A program made the translations under genes and the position numbers. A stretch of DNA of 64,000 bases, taken from the NCBI RefSeq assembly GCF_042434395.1, contig NZ_JBHLTP010000013.1, positions 248,001 to 312,000 of the forward strand. The letters run 5' to 3'. Positions 34,002 through 43,113 of this stretch are shown here, one piece after another; position 1 is the first letter of the stretch, and every line of letters starts with the position of its first letter. The DNA comes from Pontibacillus salicampi (GTDB lineage Bacteria; Bacillota; Bacilli; Bacillales; BH030062). The notes under the pieces are model-generated. The model was not told the DNA's origin. It was given only the letters and a program-made list of their open reading frames with translations, and did not search any database.

Positions 34002-36467
34002 ATGAAAATGTTGAAGCCTATCGCAACCGTTGCTTCAGCAAGTGCTATTGCCCTCGGGTTATTCGCAGCCCCGACAGGCCAAAATGTAAACGCTGCAGAA
34101 ACAGATTTCGACCTCACAATTGTACACACAAACGACACACATGCTCACTGGGACAATGCTGCTCGTCGTGCAACAGTTATCGACACGATTCGCAGTGACC
34201 GAGCAAACTCTTTACTGCTGGATGCTGGGGATAATTTCTCTGGAACCTTGTACTACAACCAGTACAAAGGAAAAGCAGCAGCAGATTTCCTAAACATACT
34301 TAACTATGATGCAGTCATCCCTGGTAACCATGAATTTGATGACGGACCAAAGACCTTTGCTGACTTTATCAAGATGGCAGAATTCCCAATACTTAGCTCG
34401 AACATTGATTACAGCAAGCAGAGTGACCTAAATGCGCTGTATCAGGACGAAATTGGCATGCCTGGCGACAATGGAAAGATTTATCCAGCATCGATTATGG
34501 ATGTGAACGGGGAGAAGGTAGGTCTATTTGGTCTGACTACAGAAGAAACGACTACCCTGTCAAGCCCTGGTAAAGACCTTACTTTCCAAGATCACCAGCA
34601 AAAAGCAGAAGATACTATTGCTATGCTGGAAGCTGAAGGTGTAGACAAAATTGTTGCTATTACACATCTTGGGTACACGTATGATCAACAGCTTGCTCAA
34701 AACGTAGAAGGCTTAGATGTTATCGTGGGCGGACACAGCCACACGAAAGTGGATAATGGAACGGTTTATAATGAAGATAGTGAGCCTACAATTGTGGTAC
34801 AGGCTGATGAGTACGGAAATTATGTTGGCGACCTTCAAGTAACGTTTGATGATAAGGGCGTATTAACAGATTGGAATGAACAGCTCGTTGAAGTGGATGC
34901 TGAAGACGAGAATGGTGAAAAAGTATATGCAGAGGATGCAGATGTAAAGAAATTAGTAGAAGAACTACAAGCTCCTCTTGAGGAAATGAAGAAGGAAAAA
35001 GTAGGCGAAACGTCTGTAGCATTAGATGGAGTACGGGAAAATGTACGTCAGGGGGAAACGAACCTTGGTAACCTAATCACCGATTCCATGCTAGCGAAGG
35101 CGAAGGATAAGGAGCCTGCAACATCTATCGCTTTCACAAACGGTGGTGGCATTCGTGCTTCTGTAGATAGTGGTGAGATTACATTAGGTGAAGTACTAAC
35201 GGTAATGCCATTTGGCAACACGCTCGTAACCCTTGATTTAACTGGGGAAGAGCTTATGATGGCTTTGGAAAACGGTGTGAGTGACCTGGAGAACATGGGC
35301 GGACGCTTCCTGCAGGTTTCTGGCATGAAATATTCCTTTGATCGCTCTGAAGAGCCGAACAGCCGGATTTTAAATGCGATGGTAAAAACAGAAAACGGCT
35401 ATGAGAAGATAGAGAAAAAGAAGACCTATAAAGTAGCTACCAACGCGTTCATCGCAAATGGTGGCGATGGCTATGAAGTTCTAAATAAAGCAACAGAAGA
35501 TGGCCGTATTACAGAATTGTTCTTTGCTGATTACGAAGTATTTAACGAGTACCTAAAAGAAAATGATACGGTTGCTCCAAAAGAAGAAGGAAGAATCGTA
35601 GAGAAGACAAGAGTAAATGGAACAAACCGCTATGAAACAGCTGTAGAAGTATCGAAAAGCGGCTGGACAAAAGCGGACACAGTTGTCATTGCTCGAGCAG
35701 ATGAGTTTGCTGATGCTCTTGCAGGAGCACCACTTGCTTATAAATATGACGCTCCTATTCTGTTAACAGATTCTGACTATATTGTCGGTGAAGTGAAGCA
35801 GGAAATTGAAAGACTTGGTGCTAAGAACGCTATTGTCCTTGGCGGTCCAAATGCGATTTCCAACTATTCCTTCTATCAACTAAGAGGAATGGGACTTGAC
35901 GTTGACCGTGTCAACGGGACAAATCGTTATGAAACAGCTGCAGCTATTGCGGCTCGTTTAGACGGAAATCCTGAAAATGTTGTCATTGCGGATGGAAGCA
36001 ACTACCCAGATGCGCTTGCGGTAGCACCTCATGCTGCACGTAATGGATACCCAATTCTACTTGCTAAAGGGGACGAGCTTCCAGAGAGCACAGATCGTGC
36101 ACTTCGTGGATTTGATAAGAGTATTATTGTAGGTGGCCCTGGTGCAGTTTCGGAGAAAACGGAAGCAGAGCTTCCAAACCCTACTCGCTATAATGGAACG
36201 AATCGTTACGAAACAGCTGCAGAAATTGCCAACGCTATGGCAACAGATAAAGGAAAAGCTTATGTATCAACAGGCGAGAACTTCGCTGATGCTCTTTCCG
36301 GCTCTGTCCTTGCTGCCAAACAGGAAGCATCTATGATTCTAGTAAACAACAAAGTACCGAAGGAATTCCAAGACTTTATTCAAGATAAGACCGTAAATGA
36401 TTTCCAAATCCTTGGTGGACCTAACGCAGTCAGCCAAGAAGTAGTAGATATGCTGCAGCAAAACTAA
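34002..36467 (+). CDS. Wall-bound 5'-nucleotidase with three CWB2 repeats
   Basis: 821-residue exported metallophosphoesterase of the UshA/YfkN class. Signal peptide about 1-31 (VNAAE). Metal motifs in order are VHTNDTHAH, DAGDNFSG, GNHEFDDGP, THLGY and GGHSHTK. The 5'-nucleotidase C-terminal domain follows with NLITDSMLAKA, FTNGGGIRA and VMPFGNTLV, which stack the nucleoside. The three CWB2 repeats are the most regular of the set: NGTNRYETAVEVS, NGTNRYETAAAIA and NGTNRYETAAEIA. Likely role: scavenging phosphate and nucleosides from extracellular nucleotides at the wall. GGGAGAAGGG precedes the ATG. Confidence 0.92.
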   Translation: MKMLKPIATVASASAIALGLFAAPTGQNVNAAETDFDLTIVHTNDTHAHWDNAARRATVIDTIRSDRANSLLLDAGDNFSGTLYYNQYKGKAAADFLNILNYDAVIPGNHEFDDGPKTFADFIKMAEFPILSSNIDYSKQSDLNALYQDEIGMPGDNGKIYPASIMDVNGEKVGLFGLTTEETTTLSSPGKDLTFQDHQQKAEDTIAMLEAEGVDKIVAITHLGYTYDQQLAQNVEGLDVIVGGHSHTKVDNGTVYNEDSEPTIVVQADEYGNYVGDLQVTFDDKGVLTDWNEQLVEVDAEDENGEKVYAEDADVKKLVEELQAPLEEMKKEKVGETSVALDGVRENVRQGETNLGNLITDSMLAKAKDKEPATSIAFTNGGGIRASVDSGEITLGEVLTVMPFGNTLVTLDLTGEELMMALENGVSDLENMGGRFLQVSGMKYSFDRSEEPNSRILNAMVKTENGYEKIEKKKTYKVATNAFIANGGDGYEVLNKATEDGRITELFFADYEVFNEYLKENDTVAPKEEGRIVEKTRVNGTNRYETAVEVSKSGWTKADTVVIARADEFADALAGAPLAYKYDAPILLTDSDYIVGEVKQEIERLGAKNAIVLGGPNAISNYSFYQLRGMGLDVDRVNGTNRYETAAAIAARLDGNPENVVIADGSNYPDALAVAPHAARNGYPILLAKGDELPESTDRALRGFDKSIIVGGPGAVSEKTEAELPNPTRYNGTNRYETAAEIANAMATDKGKAYVSTGENFADALSGSVLAAKQEASMILVNNKVPKEFQDFIQDKTVNDFQILGGPNAVSQEVVDMLQQN

Positions 36468-36473
36468 AGAAGT

Positions 36474-36507
36474 AAAGCCGCCATGGGATTTCATGGCGGC
36501 TTTTTCA
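36474..36507 (+). terminator. Terminator after the nucleotidase gene
   Basis: AAGCCGCCATG, loop GGATT, CATGGCGGCTT, then TTT. Confidence 0.92.
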
Positions 36508-36633
36508 TGGGAAGAAAGTGCTTGGAGATTTCCATCAGGCACACCTTCGTTTTAAGCCTTCAATGGTAATCCTGGCACTGTTACTTTTCTTAATGCAAAG
36601 ATACGGTAGCAAATATCATTTGGTTTACGAATA

Positions 36634-36642
36634 TGATATAAT
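36634..36642 (+). promoter_or_regulatory. Extended -10 element of the sulfotransferase gene
   Basis: TGATATAAT, identical to the extended -10 in front of the subtilase gene at 21,970. No clear -35. It is 50 bases before the start codon. Confidence 0.45.
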
Positions 36643-36691
36643 TCGTCAAGTAATGACATTAACTAACTGGAAAACCAAGAGGTGAACCTCC

Positions 36692-37516
36692 ATGAAAAAA
36701 TTGCTTCGAAAAGTGTATCATCTACCGACTACGATTAAGCGATACCGTCTGAATCAGACCTCGGAAATTCATGATAGTCCAATCTTTGTAATTGGAAATC
36801 AAAAGAGTGGTACATCAGCGATTGGAGCATTGTTAGCTGACTTAACAGATAAGTCCGTCGCTATTGATCTGCCAGGTATTTTAGAGCCTACCCAGCTTAA
36901 GATTCATAATGGAGAGCTATCGTTTGATGATTTTGTCGATAACAATAAATACGATTTCTCCAAGGAAATTATTAAGGAGCCTTCTTTAACGTTTCTATAT
37001 GAAGATATCGTAAAACGATTCCCGGATTCGAAGTTTGTCTTTATCATTAGAGACCCTCGTGACAATATACGAAGCATCTTAAATCGTGTGAAGCTGGAGG
37101 GGGATTTAGATCGTATTGATGACCCTGAAAGCCAGCACAAATTAGCTCAGGCCCCGAAGGATTGGGAGCGTGTAATTGACAGTAGGTGGATGGGAGTGCC
37201 AGGAGATAATTATATCGAGTGGATGTCCTATCGCTGGAATTGGGCTACGGATTTATATAAGAAGCATGCGGATAATATGATACTTATTCGATATGAAGAT
37301 TTCTCTAAAGACAAAGAAGGGCAAATCAAACAGCTAGCGGAACAGCTCGGTCTATCAGCTGTAAATGATATTTCTGATAAAGTAGATATACAATATCAGC
37401 CAGCTGGTAATAAGAAAGTAGATAAAAAAGAGTTCTTCGGGGAAGCCAACCTAAAACGAATTGAGTCTATTTGTGAGGAACGGATGGAAGAATTCGGATA
37501 TAAACCAATGCTGTAA
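36692..37516 (+). CDS. Sulfotransferase family protein
   Basis: 274 residues. The PAPS-binding 5'-phosphosulfate loop appears as FVIGNQKSGTSAIGAL (about residues 32-47), with the usual Lys and Ser/Thr. The 3'-phosphate motif is FIIRDPRDNIRSIL (about 117-130). Both are hallmarks of PAPS-dependent sulfotransferases. No signal peptide or membrane segment, so it acts in the cytoplasm on a precursor or lipid-linked sugar. PAPS can be made by the sat and cysC products at 54.8-58.4 kb. The next gene begins the glycosylation cassette, but a terminator lies between. Acceptor unknown; sugars of the surface polymer are the obvious candidates. Confidence 0.82.
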   Translation: MKKLLRKVYHLPTTIKRYRLNQTSEIHDSPIFVIGNQKSGTSAIGALLADLTDKSVAIDLPGILEPTQLKIHNGELSFDDFVDNNKYDFSKEIIKEPSLTFLYEDIVKRFPDSKFVFIIRDPRDNIRSILNRVKLEGDLDRIDDPESQHKLAQAPKDWERVIDSRWMGVPGDNYIEWMSYRWNWATDLYKKHADNMILIRYEDFSKDKEGQIKQLAEQLGLSAVNDISDKVDIQYQPAGNKKVDKKEFFGEANLKRIESICEERMEEFGYKPML

Positions 37517-37521
37517 ACGAA

Positions 37522-37560
37522 GGAAGGACCACTTCAAACATTCAGGTGGTTCTTTTTCTT
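37522..37560 (+). terminator. Terminator after the sulfotransferase gene
   Basis: GGACCACT and AGGTGGTTC around a loop of about 10 bases, followed by TTTTTCTT. Confidence 0.75.
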
Positions 37561-37629
37561 GGTGTGTATATGGAAGAGATAAGTAATATATGACTTTTCC
37601 TATCTAAACTGGTGAATATAGGGAGAGGA

Positions 37630-39417
37630 ATGGGAAGGGAAGTAGGGAAACAATTGAAAGAGTTCAGAGTGATGATATGGACCATTGGATTGTCCTTTCT
37701 TGGATCAGTTGCGATGATATCGCTCTATCAATCCTATTTAGCAACATCTTGGGTAGTTCAAGGTCTTGTTTGGCTTGTCATGTTTGGCATGTGCTATTCC
37801 TTTTCCCGACACCTTCGTAGCGGGCGTAAGGGAATACTGAGGTGGTTCAGGGATAGGATAAATGTTCTTTTCGTATTTGGGTATTCCTTTCTATTATGGT
37901 TAAGTATGCGAGGTACGATGGAGCATCTTCACGATAATGCATGGTATGTGACAGCCTTTGTTTATGTTGGCTCCTATCTTAGTCTTTGCTTAACGGTTTG
38001 GTATGTAGGATATCTATTAACCAAGCATTCCTATCCATCGATAACGAGACGTTCCTCTTATAGGTGGATATGGTGGTATGCCTTGCCAATGATACTATCG
38101 TGGGGGCTGTACCTGCTAGCTTTTTACCCTGGAATAATGGGCAGTGATTCTCATAGTCACTGGGAACAAGCACATACACACGAATACAGTAATTGGCATC
38201 CTGTCCTGTACACCTGGTTCATCGAATGGCTGTTAAAGCTGTTCCATTCTCCAGCAACAGTTGCTTTTGCTCAAATTATATTGTTAGCCACTATTGTAGG
38301 ATATGGGCTATATAGCTTTCGTAAAGTGGGAATGGAGAAGCGCTTGCTATGGTTTGTTTCGTTGTTTCTAGCCCTTCTGCCTATTAATGGATTGTATTCG
38401 ATACTCCTCCTAAAGGATGTGTTGTATTCAGGTAGTATCCTATTCGTTACGATTGTGCTGTTTAATATAGTCGCAACGCGAGGTAAGTGGTTGACTTCAG
38501 TAGGCCATCAGTTTATTTTCGGATTATCCATGTTCGGAATGGTGGCGTTTCGGCATAATGGCGTGTATATCGTATATGTTGTTCTTTTCCTGCTATGTGT
38601 TTGTTACTATAAATACATGATAAGAATCCTTCTACCTATGGCTGTCGTCCTATTTTTGTTCTATTATATTAGTGGACCTGTCTATGAAGAGATAGGAGTA
38701 AGTGAAAAGAATCCGAATGAGAAGCTAGGCATTCCGCAGCAGCAAATTGCCAATGTTCTGGTTCAGAATGGCAAGATAACCGACGAGCAAAAGGCTTATA
38801 TCCATGACATTATGCCAATAGAAAAGTGGAAAGAGTATTATAATCCTACCTATACAGATCCAATAAAATTTGCAAAGTCTTATAACAGTGATGTCATTTT
38901 CGAGGAAGGGGATCCTTCCACGTTTTATAAAACATGGCTGAGCATTGTCGCGGAGAACCCTTATTTAGCAACAGAGGCGTTCTTAAAACAAACCTCCCTC
39001 GTATGGCAAATGCATCAACGATACACAGACAGACATGAGTACTATAATTTCAGGACCACCATCCAACAGCCAAACGATCATGGTCTACAAACAGAGCCTA
39101 AGCTGAATGGATTGAATGGCTTCTTAACTAAAGTAGCGGCCTTTACAGAACATCACATGTGGCCTGTTGTGTGGAGACCTGCTGTCTATGCAGCAATTCT
39201 GTTGCTTTCCTTGTTTATTGCCATCCGGAAAAACGGATGGAAGGCTGGTTTAGTAGGGCTGCCGGTACTGTTAAACATAGGAACGATTCTCGCTGGCATA
39301 CCAGCCCAGCATTTTAGATACTTGTATGCTAATGTCCTCATATTTTTATTTCTTATTTTATTAGCGTTATGGAAGCAAGAAAATAAACCGATTCAGAAAA
39401 AGGAGCTAGAGCTATGA
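37630..39417 (+). CDS. GT-C-like membrane glycosyltransferase, first paralog
   Basis: Large integral membrane protein, 595-601 residues, with about a dozen membrane segments. It resembles the group databases call DUF6020. A loop after the fourth or fifth segment carries YPGIMGSDSHSHWEQ (around residue 170-185) followed by YSNWHPVLYTW. An acidic residue in this position is typical of GT-C enzymes that use polyprenyl-phosphate sugars. LLLKD and FRHNG are further motifs shared with its paralog two genes on. A hydrophilic domain before the last helices contains NEKLGIPQQQIANVL. The start is uncertain: ATG 37630 with GGGAG nearby, or GTG 37612. The GT2 gene overlaps its stop by four bases. Confidence 0.75.
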   Translation: MGREVGKQLKEFRVMIWTIGLSFLGSVAMISLYQSYLATSWVVQGLVWLVMFGMCYSFSRHLRSGRKGILRWFRDRINVLFVFGYSFLLWLSMRGTMEHLHDNAWYVTAFVYVGSYLSLCLTVWYVGYLLTKHSYPSITRRSSYRWIWWYALPMILSWGLYLLAFYPGIMGSDSHSHWEQAHTHEYSNWHPVLYTWFIEWLLKLFHSPATVAFAQIILLATIVGYGLYSFRKVGMEKRLLWFVSLFLALLPINGLYSILLLKDVLYSGSILFVTIVLFNIVATRGKWLTSVGHQFIFGLSMFGMVAFRHNGVYIVYVVLFLLCVCYYKYMIRILLPMAVVLFLFYYISGPVYEEIGVSEKNPNEKLGIPQQQIANVLVQNGKITDEQKAYIHDIMPIEKWKEYYNPTYTDPIKFAKSYNSDVIFEEGDPSTFYKTWLSIVAENPYLATEAFLKQTSLVWQMHQRYTDRHEYYNFRTTIQQPNDHGLQTEPKLNGLNGFLTKVAAFTEHHMWPVVWRPAVYAAILLLSLFIAIRKNGWKAGLVGLPVLLNIGTILAGIPAQHFRYLYANVLIFLFLILLALWKQENKPIQKKELEL

Positions 39418-40385
39418 AAATTGCTGTTCTCATTCCCTGTTACAACGAGGAACAGACGATAGGGAATGTAATTGAAGACTTTAAGAAGGAGTTACCAGAA
39501 GCAGATATATATGTATATGATAACAACTCCAAGGATCGTACCTCGGAAGTAGCACGTAAGCACGGGGCGATTGTGAAGAAGGAGCTTCGCCAAGGAAAAG
39601 GGAATGTGGTTCGTTCCATGTTTCGTGAAATTGAAGCGGATTATTATGTCATGGTTGATGGAGACCAGACGTATCCTGCTTCGTTTGTGCACCATTTACT
39701 CGAGCCATTATACAAACGAGAAGCGAACATTGTAATTGGCGACCGTTTATCTAATGGAACGTACACGGAGGAGAATAAACGCCAATTCCATAATCTAGGG
39801 AACAACTTAGTACGTGGATTGATTAACTTCCTATATAAGAGTGATTTAAAGGATATTATGACAGGGTACCGTGCGTTTGATCGCTTATTTGTTAAATCGG
39901 CACCGGTGATGAGCCCTGGATTTGAGATTGAGACGGAAATGACTATTCATTCTCTGGACAAGCGGTTCATCATTAAGGAAATTCCTATTGATTATAAGGA
40001 TCGACCAGAGGGCAGTGAATCGAAGCTGAACACGTTCAGTGACGGATTTAAAGTATTGAATAAAATCTTTACCCTGTTCAAGGAATATATGCCGATGTAT
40101 TTCTTCTCCTTTTGGGCTGTGCTGTTCTTTATCGCAGGGTTAGGAACGGGCATTCCTGTTATTGCGGAATTCATCAGCACCGGATTTGTATCGAAGATTC
40201 CTTCTGCCATATTAGCAGTCGGCTTTGAGATTCTTGCTGTTCTATCCTTTGCTGTAGGATTAATTCTCCATACAGTAGCTGCGAACTTTAAGAAGCAGTA
40301 TGAGCTGGAATTAAACCGAGTAACTCAAGAAATGAATTTTGACGTAAAAACAGATCAGAAGGAAGCTGAAAATGTACCGTCGTAA
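39414..40385 (+). CDS. Polyprenyl-phosphate GT2 glycosyltransferase
   Basis: Family 2 glycosyltransferase of the DPM1/ArnC/CsbB type, 323 residues. IPCYNEEQTIGNVI at the start, YDNNSKDRTSE, then the metal motif VDGDQTYP near residue 82, and IMTGYRAFDR. Two C-terminal membrane helices (about 225-290) anchor it. Such enzymes move a sugar from a nucleotide onto undecaprenyl phosphate on the inner face. ATGA overlap with the GT-C gene upstream and a 14-base overlap with the GT-C gene downstream show translational coupling, so this enzyme very likely makes the donor for both. Confidence 0.88.
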   Translation: MKIAVLIPCYNEEQTIGNVIEDFKKELPEADIYVYDNNSKDRTSEVARKHGAIVKKELRQGKGNVVRSMFREIEADYYVMVDGDQTYPASFVHHLLEPLYKREANIVIGDRLSNGTYTEENKRQFHNLGNNLVRGLINFLYKSDLKDIMTGYRAFDRLFVKSAPVMSPGFEIETEMTIHSLDKRFIIKEIPIDYKDRPEGSESKLNTFSDGFKVLNKIFTLFKEYMPMYFFSFWAVLFFIAGLGTGIPVIAEFISTGFVSKIPSAILAVGFEILAVLSFAVGLILHTVAANFKKQYELELNRVTQEMNFDVKTDQKEAENVPS

Positions 40386-42123
40386 TGGGTTAGAGCTCCT
40401 CTTTAGCATACTATTGGGGGTTATCAGTACCGTTTCCTTTGTATCACTATACCAGGCTATTTCTTATACGTCCTGGATAGTGCTGTTAGGAACCTTTATT
40501 ATTTTTACAGTGTTGTATGCAATGTTCATTCGATATTTCTTGAGTAATCTGAATTCCTTTGTTGATTTTGTGAAAAGACCGGCTGTTGTTGCCGTTGTAC
40601 TCATTTTTTCTTTATTGCTTTGGACTAGTCTTAGAAGCTCCTTAAGCTATTTAGAAGACAACAACTTATTTATCGTTTTATTTGTGTATCTTTTCTCTTA
40701 CTTCACAATTGTTTCTTTGGTATTGGGAGCATTTCATCTTCTTGTTCATCGCTCGATGACACTTGTATGGACAGTCGTATCGCGGAAAAGAATTCTATGG
40801 TACGCTCTACCGTCTATTATTATTTTTTCCATTTATTTAATGGGATTCTTCCCTGGAAATATGAGTCCGGATTCCATGTCCCATTGGCGGCAGGTGCAGT
40901 CGCATGAATTCAGCAACTGGCACCCGGTTATGTACACATGGTATATGATTCTTTTAACATCGATATGGGAATCTCCAGCTATTATTGCTTTGTCCCAAAT
41001 TGTTATCTTATCTCTCATTCTTGGGTATGGAATGTATCGGCTGGAAAGAAGCGGAGTGGAGAGGAAATGGCTCTGGCTTGTTGCCATCATCTTTGCTATC
41101 TTCCCTATAAACGGCGTGTTCTCCATTATTCTGTGGAAGGACATTCTATTTAACGCCTTTTTATTCTTATTCACCATCCTGATTTACAATATTGTCTCGA
41201 CTAAAGGGAAGTGGATGAGCTCTTACGGTCATCTTGTCTTATTAGGGGCGACAGTGTTAGGGGTTAGCTTTTTGAGAAACAATGGCTTGCCTATCTTTAT
41301 CGTCATGGCCATCCTGCTTATAATAGCGTACCGCTCGTATTGGAAGCAACTGTTGGTAACGCTCGGTGTCGTTGCTGGCATTAACTTCGTAGTTACAGGC
41401 CCTATCTATGAAGCAATGGATGTAAAACCGGCCAACCCAAACGAAGTGCTGAGTATTCCTACGCAGCAGTTTGGTAAGGTGATTCAAGAGGACGGTGAGC
41501 TAACTGCGGAGCAACAGCAGTATTTAGGAAAGATTCTCCCGCTTGAGACGTGGAAGAAAGAGTATTATCCGTATTTAACGGATTCTATCAAATTCCATGA
41601 CGACTATAACTCAGATATTATCTTTGATGACTTTGGGTATTATTTAAGCACGTGGGCAGCGGTGCTGCAAAATAACGTTGGTTTGTATGTAGGTGCCTAT
41701 TTAGATCAGACTTCATTGATTTGGCAAATAAACCAGCCAGAGGACGGGTACACGAATACCTTCTCGAGAAGAGTGTATCAGCCGAATGAATTTGGTATGG
41801 AAACAACTCCAGTCAGTACGACTCTTCACGATGTGATACGAACCAATTTGGAGCGTACTGAAGACTACCTGATGGAATTTATATGGCGTCCAGCTACGTA
41901 CACCTTCTTCATTTTACTAACGGGAATAGCTCTTTTCTTTAAGAGTGGTGTTCGATCCCTTTTGATTATTCTGCCTGTTTTCTTAAATGCAGGAACGATC
42001 CTACTGGCCTTGCCTGCCCAGGATTTCCGTTACCAGTATGCCAACTTCCTGATTGCCTTCCTTATGGCAATCATCGGATTTATCACGTTGGACACAAAGA
42101 AAGAGAAGGTACCACATGAATAG
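40372..42123 (+). CDS. GT-C-like membrane glycosyltransferase, second paralog
   Basis: 583 residues, clearly paralogous to the gene at 37,630. The same landmarks occur in the same order: FFPGNMSPDSMSHWRQ, FSNWHPVMYTW, ILWKD, LRNNG, and NEVLSIPTQQFGKVIQ in the hydrophilic domain, then closing helices with LPAQDFRYQYAN. The shared Asp-Ser-x-Ser-His-Trp and Asn-Trp-His-Pro-Val are the most likely functional residues. Two acceptors, or two steps on one acceptor, would explain keeping both. The next gene overlaps it by eight bases. Confidence 0.75.
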   Translation: MYRRNGLELLFSILLGVISTVSFVSLYQAISYTSWIVLLGTFIIFTVLYAMFIRYFLSNLNSFVDFVKRPAVVAVVLIFSLLLWTSLRSSLSYLEDNNLFIVLFVYLFSYFTIVSLVLGAFHLLVHRSMTLVWTVVSRKRILWYALPSIIIFSIYLMGFFPGNMSPDSMSHWRQVQSHEFSNWHPVMYTWYMILLTSIWESPAIIALSQIVILSLILGYGMYRLERSGVERKWLWLVAIIFAIFPINGVFSIILWKDILFNAFLFLFTILIYNIVSTKGKWMSSYGHLVLLGATVLGVSFLRNNGLPIFIVMAILLIIAYRSYWKQLLVTLGVVAGINFVVTGPIYEAMDVKPANPNEVLSIPTQQFGKVIQEDGELTAEQQQYLGKILPLETWKKEYYPYLTDSIKFHDDYNSDIIFDDFGYYLSTWAAVLQNNVGLYVGAYLDQTSLIWQINQPEDGYTNTFSRRVYQPNEFGMETTPVSTTLHDVIRTNLERTEDYLMEFIWRPATYTFFILLTGIALFFKSGVRSLLIILPVFLNAGTILLALPAQDFRYQYANFLIAFLMAIIGFITLDTKKEKVPHE

Positions 42124-42463
42124 CTTTATAGAATCCATTAAACGCAATAGAATCGGTATCGCCCTGATGGTGATGGCCTCCTTGATGACAGCACTCGGGC
42201 AAATGTTCTGGAAAATGTCTGATGGAGGCATCAACCTTCTATTAGTGGTCGGCTTTGTCCTCTACTTCCTCGGTGCCGTATTTATGATTATCTCGTTTCG
42301 ATTTGGCAGCCTATCTGTTCTTCATCCATTGTTGAGTATCGGATATGTATTTGCCCTGTTCTTCGGTAGTATGATTTTACAGGAGACGATTACAGAGTCG
42401 AATCTGATCGGTACCTTGTGTATTATCGTAGGGGCTGCTCTAATTGGGGGTGGTGACAATTAA
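42116..42463 (+). CDS. EamA/SMR-type half flippase (ArnE-like), first subunit
   Basis: Four membrane segments in 115 residues, the half-size EamA fold used by ArnE/ArnF and EmrE-like proteins. Visible are QMFWKMSDGG in the first helix region and the last-helix end GTLCIIVGAALIGGG. ATG 42116 lies within the end of the GT-C gene; upstream in-frame starts encode only that gene's shadow. It probably dimerises with the next protein to flip undecaprenyl-phosphate sugar outward. Confidence 0.82.
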   Translation: MNSFIESIKRNRIGIALMVMASLMTALGQMFWKMSDGGINLLLVVGFVLYFLGAVFMIISFRFGSLSVLHPLLSIGYVFALFFGSMILQETITESNLIGTLCIIVGAALIGGGDN

Positions 42464-42785
42464 GTGGGTATTTGTTGTTATGCTGTTCACCCTGCTCGGA
42501 TCGATTGGCGGCTTTTTCTTTAAAAGGGCAAGTGCTAACGGTCTCGAGATTAGTAAATACTTTATGACTCAATTGTTCATTGGGGGGGCGTTTTATGGGA
42601 CCGGTGCTATATTAAATATCATTACGCTGCGATATTTACCGTACACCGTCGTATTCCCCTTAACGTCTATTACGTATGTGTGGACCTTCCTCCTGTCCTA
42701 TTTCTTCCTGAAAGAGGTCATATCGCTTCGCAAGATCATCGGAGTCGGTCTTATTATCGCCGGATCCTTTTTCTTAATTATGTAA
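42453..42785 (+). CDS. EamA/SMR-type half flippase (ArnF-like), second subunit
   Basis: Four membrane segments, about 110 residues, with the EamA-type ending GVGLIIAGSFFLIM and a conserved Lys in the first helix (GGFFFKRA), as in the partner (QMFWKM). The start is probably GTG 42453, overlapping the first subunit; TTG 42444 and GTG 42450 are possible. The gene pair mirrors arnE/arnF of Gram-negative lipid A modification. It is the last gene of the cassette before a terminator. Confidence 0.8.
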   Translation: MTIKWVFVVMLFTLLGSIGGFFFKRASANGLEISKYFMTQLFIGGAFYGTGAILNIITLRYLPYTVVFPLTSITYVWTFLLSYFFLKEVISLRKIIGVGLIIAGSFFLIM

Positions 42786-42813
42786 AAGCCTTCCTGATGG
42801 AGGGCTTTTTTTA
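42784..42813 (+). terminator. Terminator of the glycosylation cassette
   Basis: AAAAGCCTTCC, loop TGAT, GGAGGGCTTTTTTT. Confidence 0.88.
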
Positions 42814-42817
42814 GTTT

Positions 42818-42824
42818 TGTCGAA
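42818..42824 (+). promoter_or_regulatory. Spo0A box upstream of the amidase-CWB2 gene
   Basis: TGTCGAA in TTTTGTCGAAATAT, directly after the cassette terminator and 290 bases before the amidase start. A near-match (TTATCGAAT) lies at about 43,023. The rest of this 328-base gap is AT-rich; possible -10 hexamers near 43,060 are not convincing. Confidence 0.4.
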
Positions 42825-43113
42825 ATATAGAAAATCAAAGAAATTTTTAGCGAATAAACACTTAAGACTAAAGGGTGGCGAGCCGATATAGTAGAGGAGT
42901 CAGGAGTTAACATTACGCCACCATTTCCTTCTATTTATCTACTTCTCATCTACTATTTCATATTACGTATTCGTACCAAATGCCTTTTTATGAGCACAAC
43001 TATTGGATTAATTTACAAATTTTTTATCGAATAATGTAGAACTCTTTACTTACCATGGTATATAGTTTACATAGTGCTAAACACATGGAATAACATAACA
43101 GGGGAGGATTATC

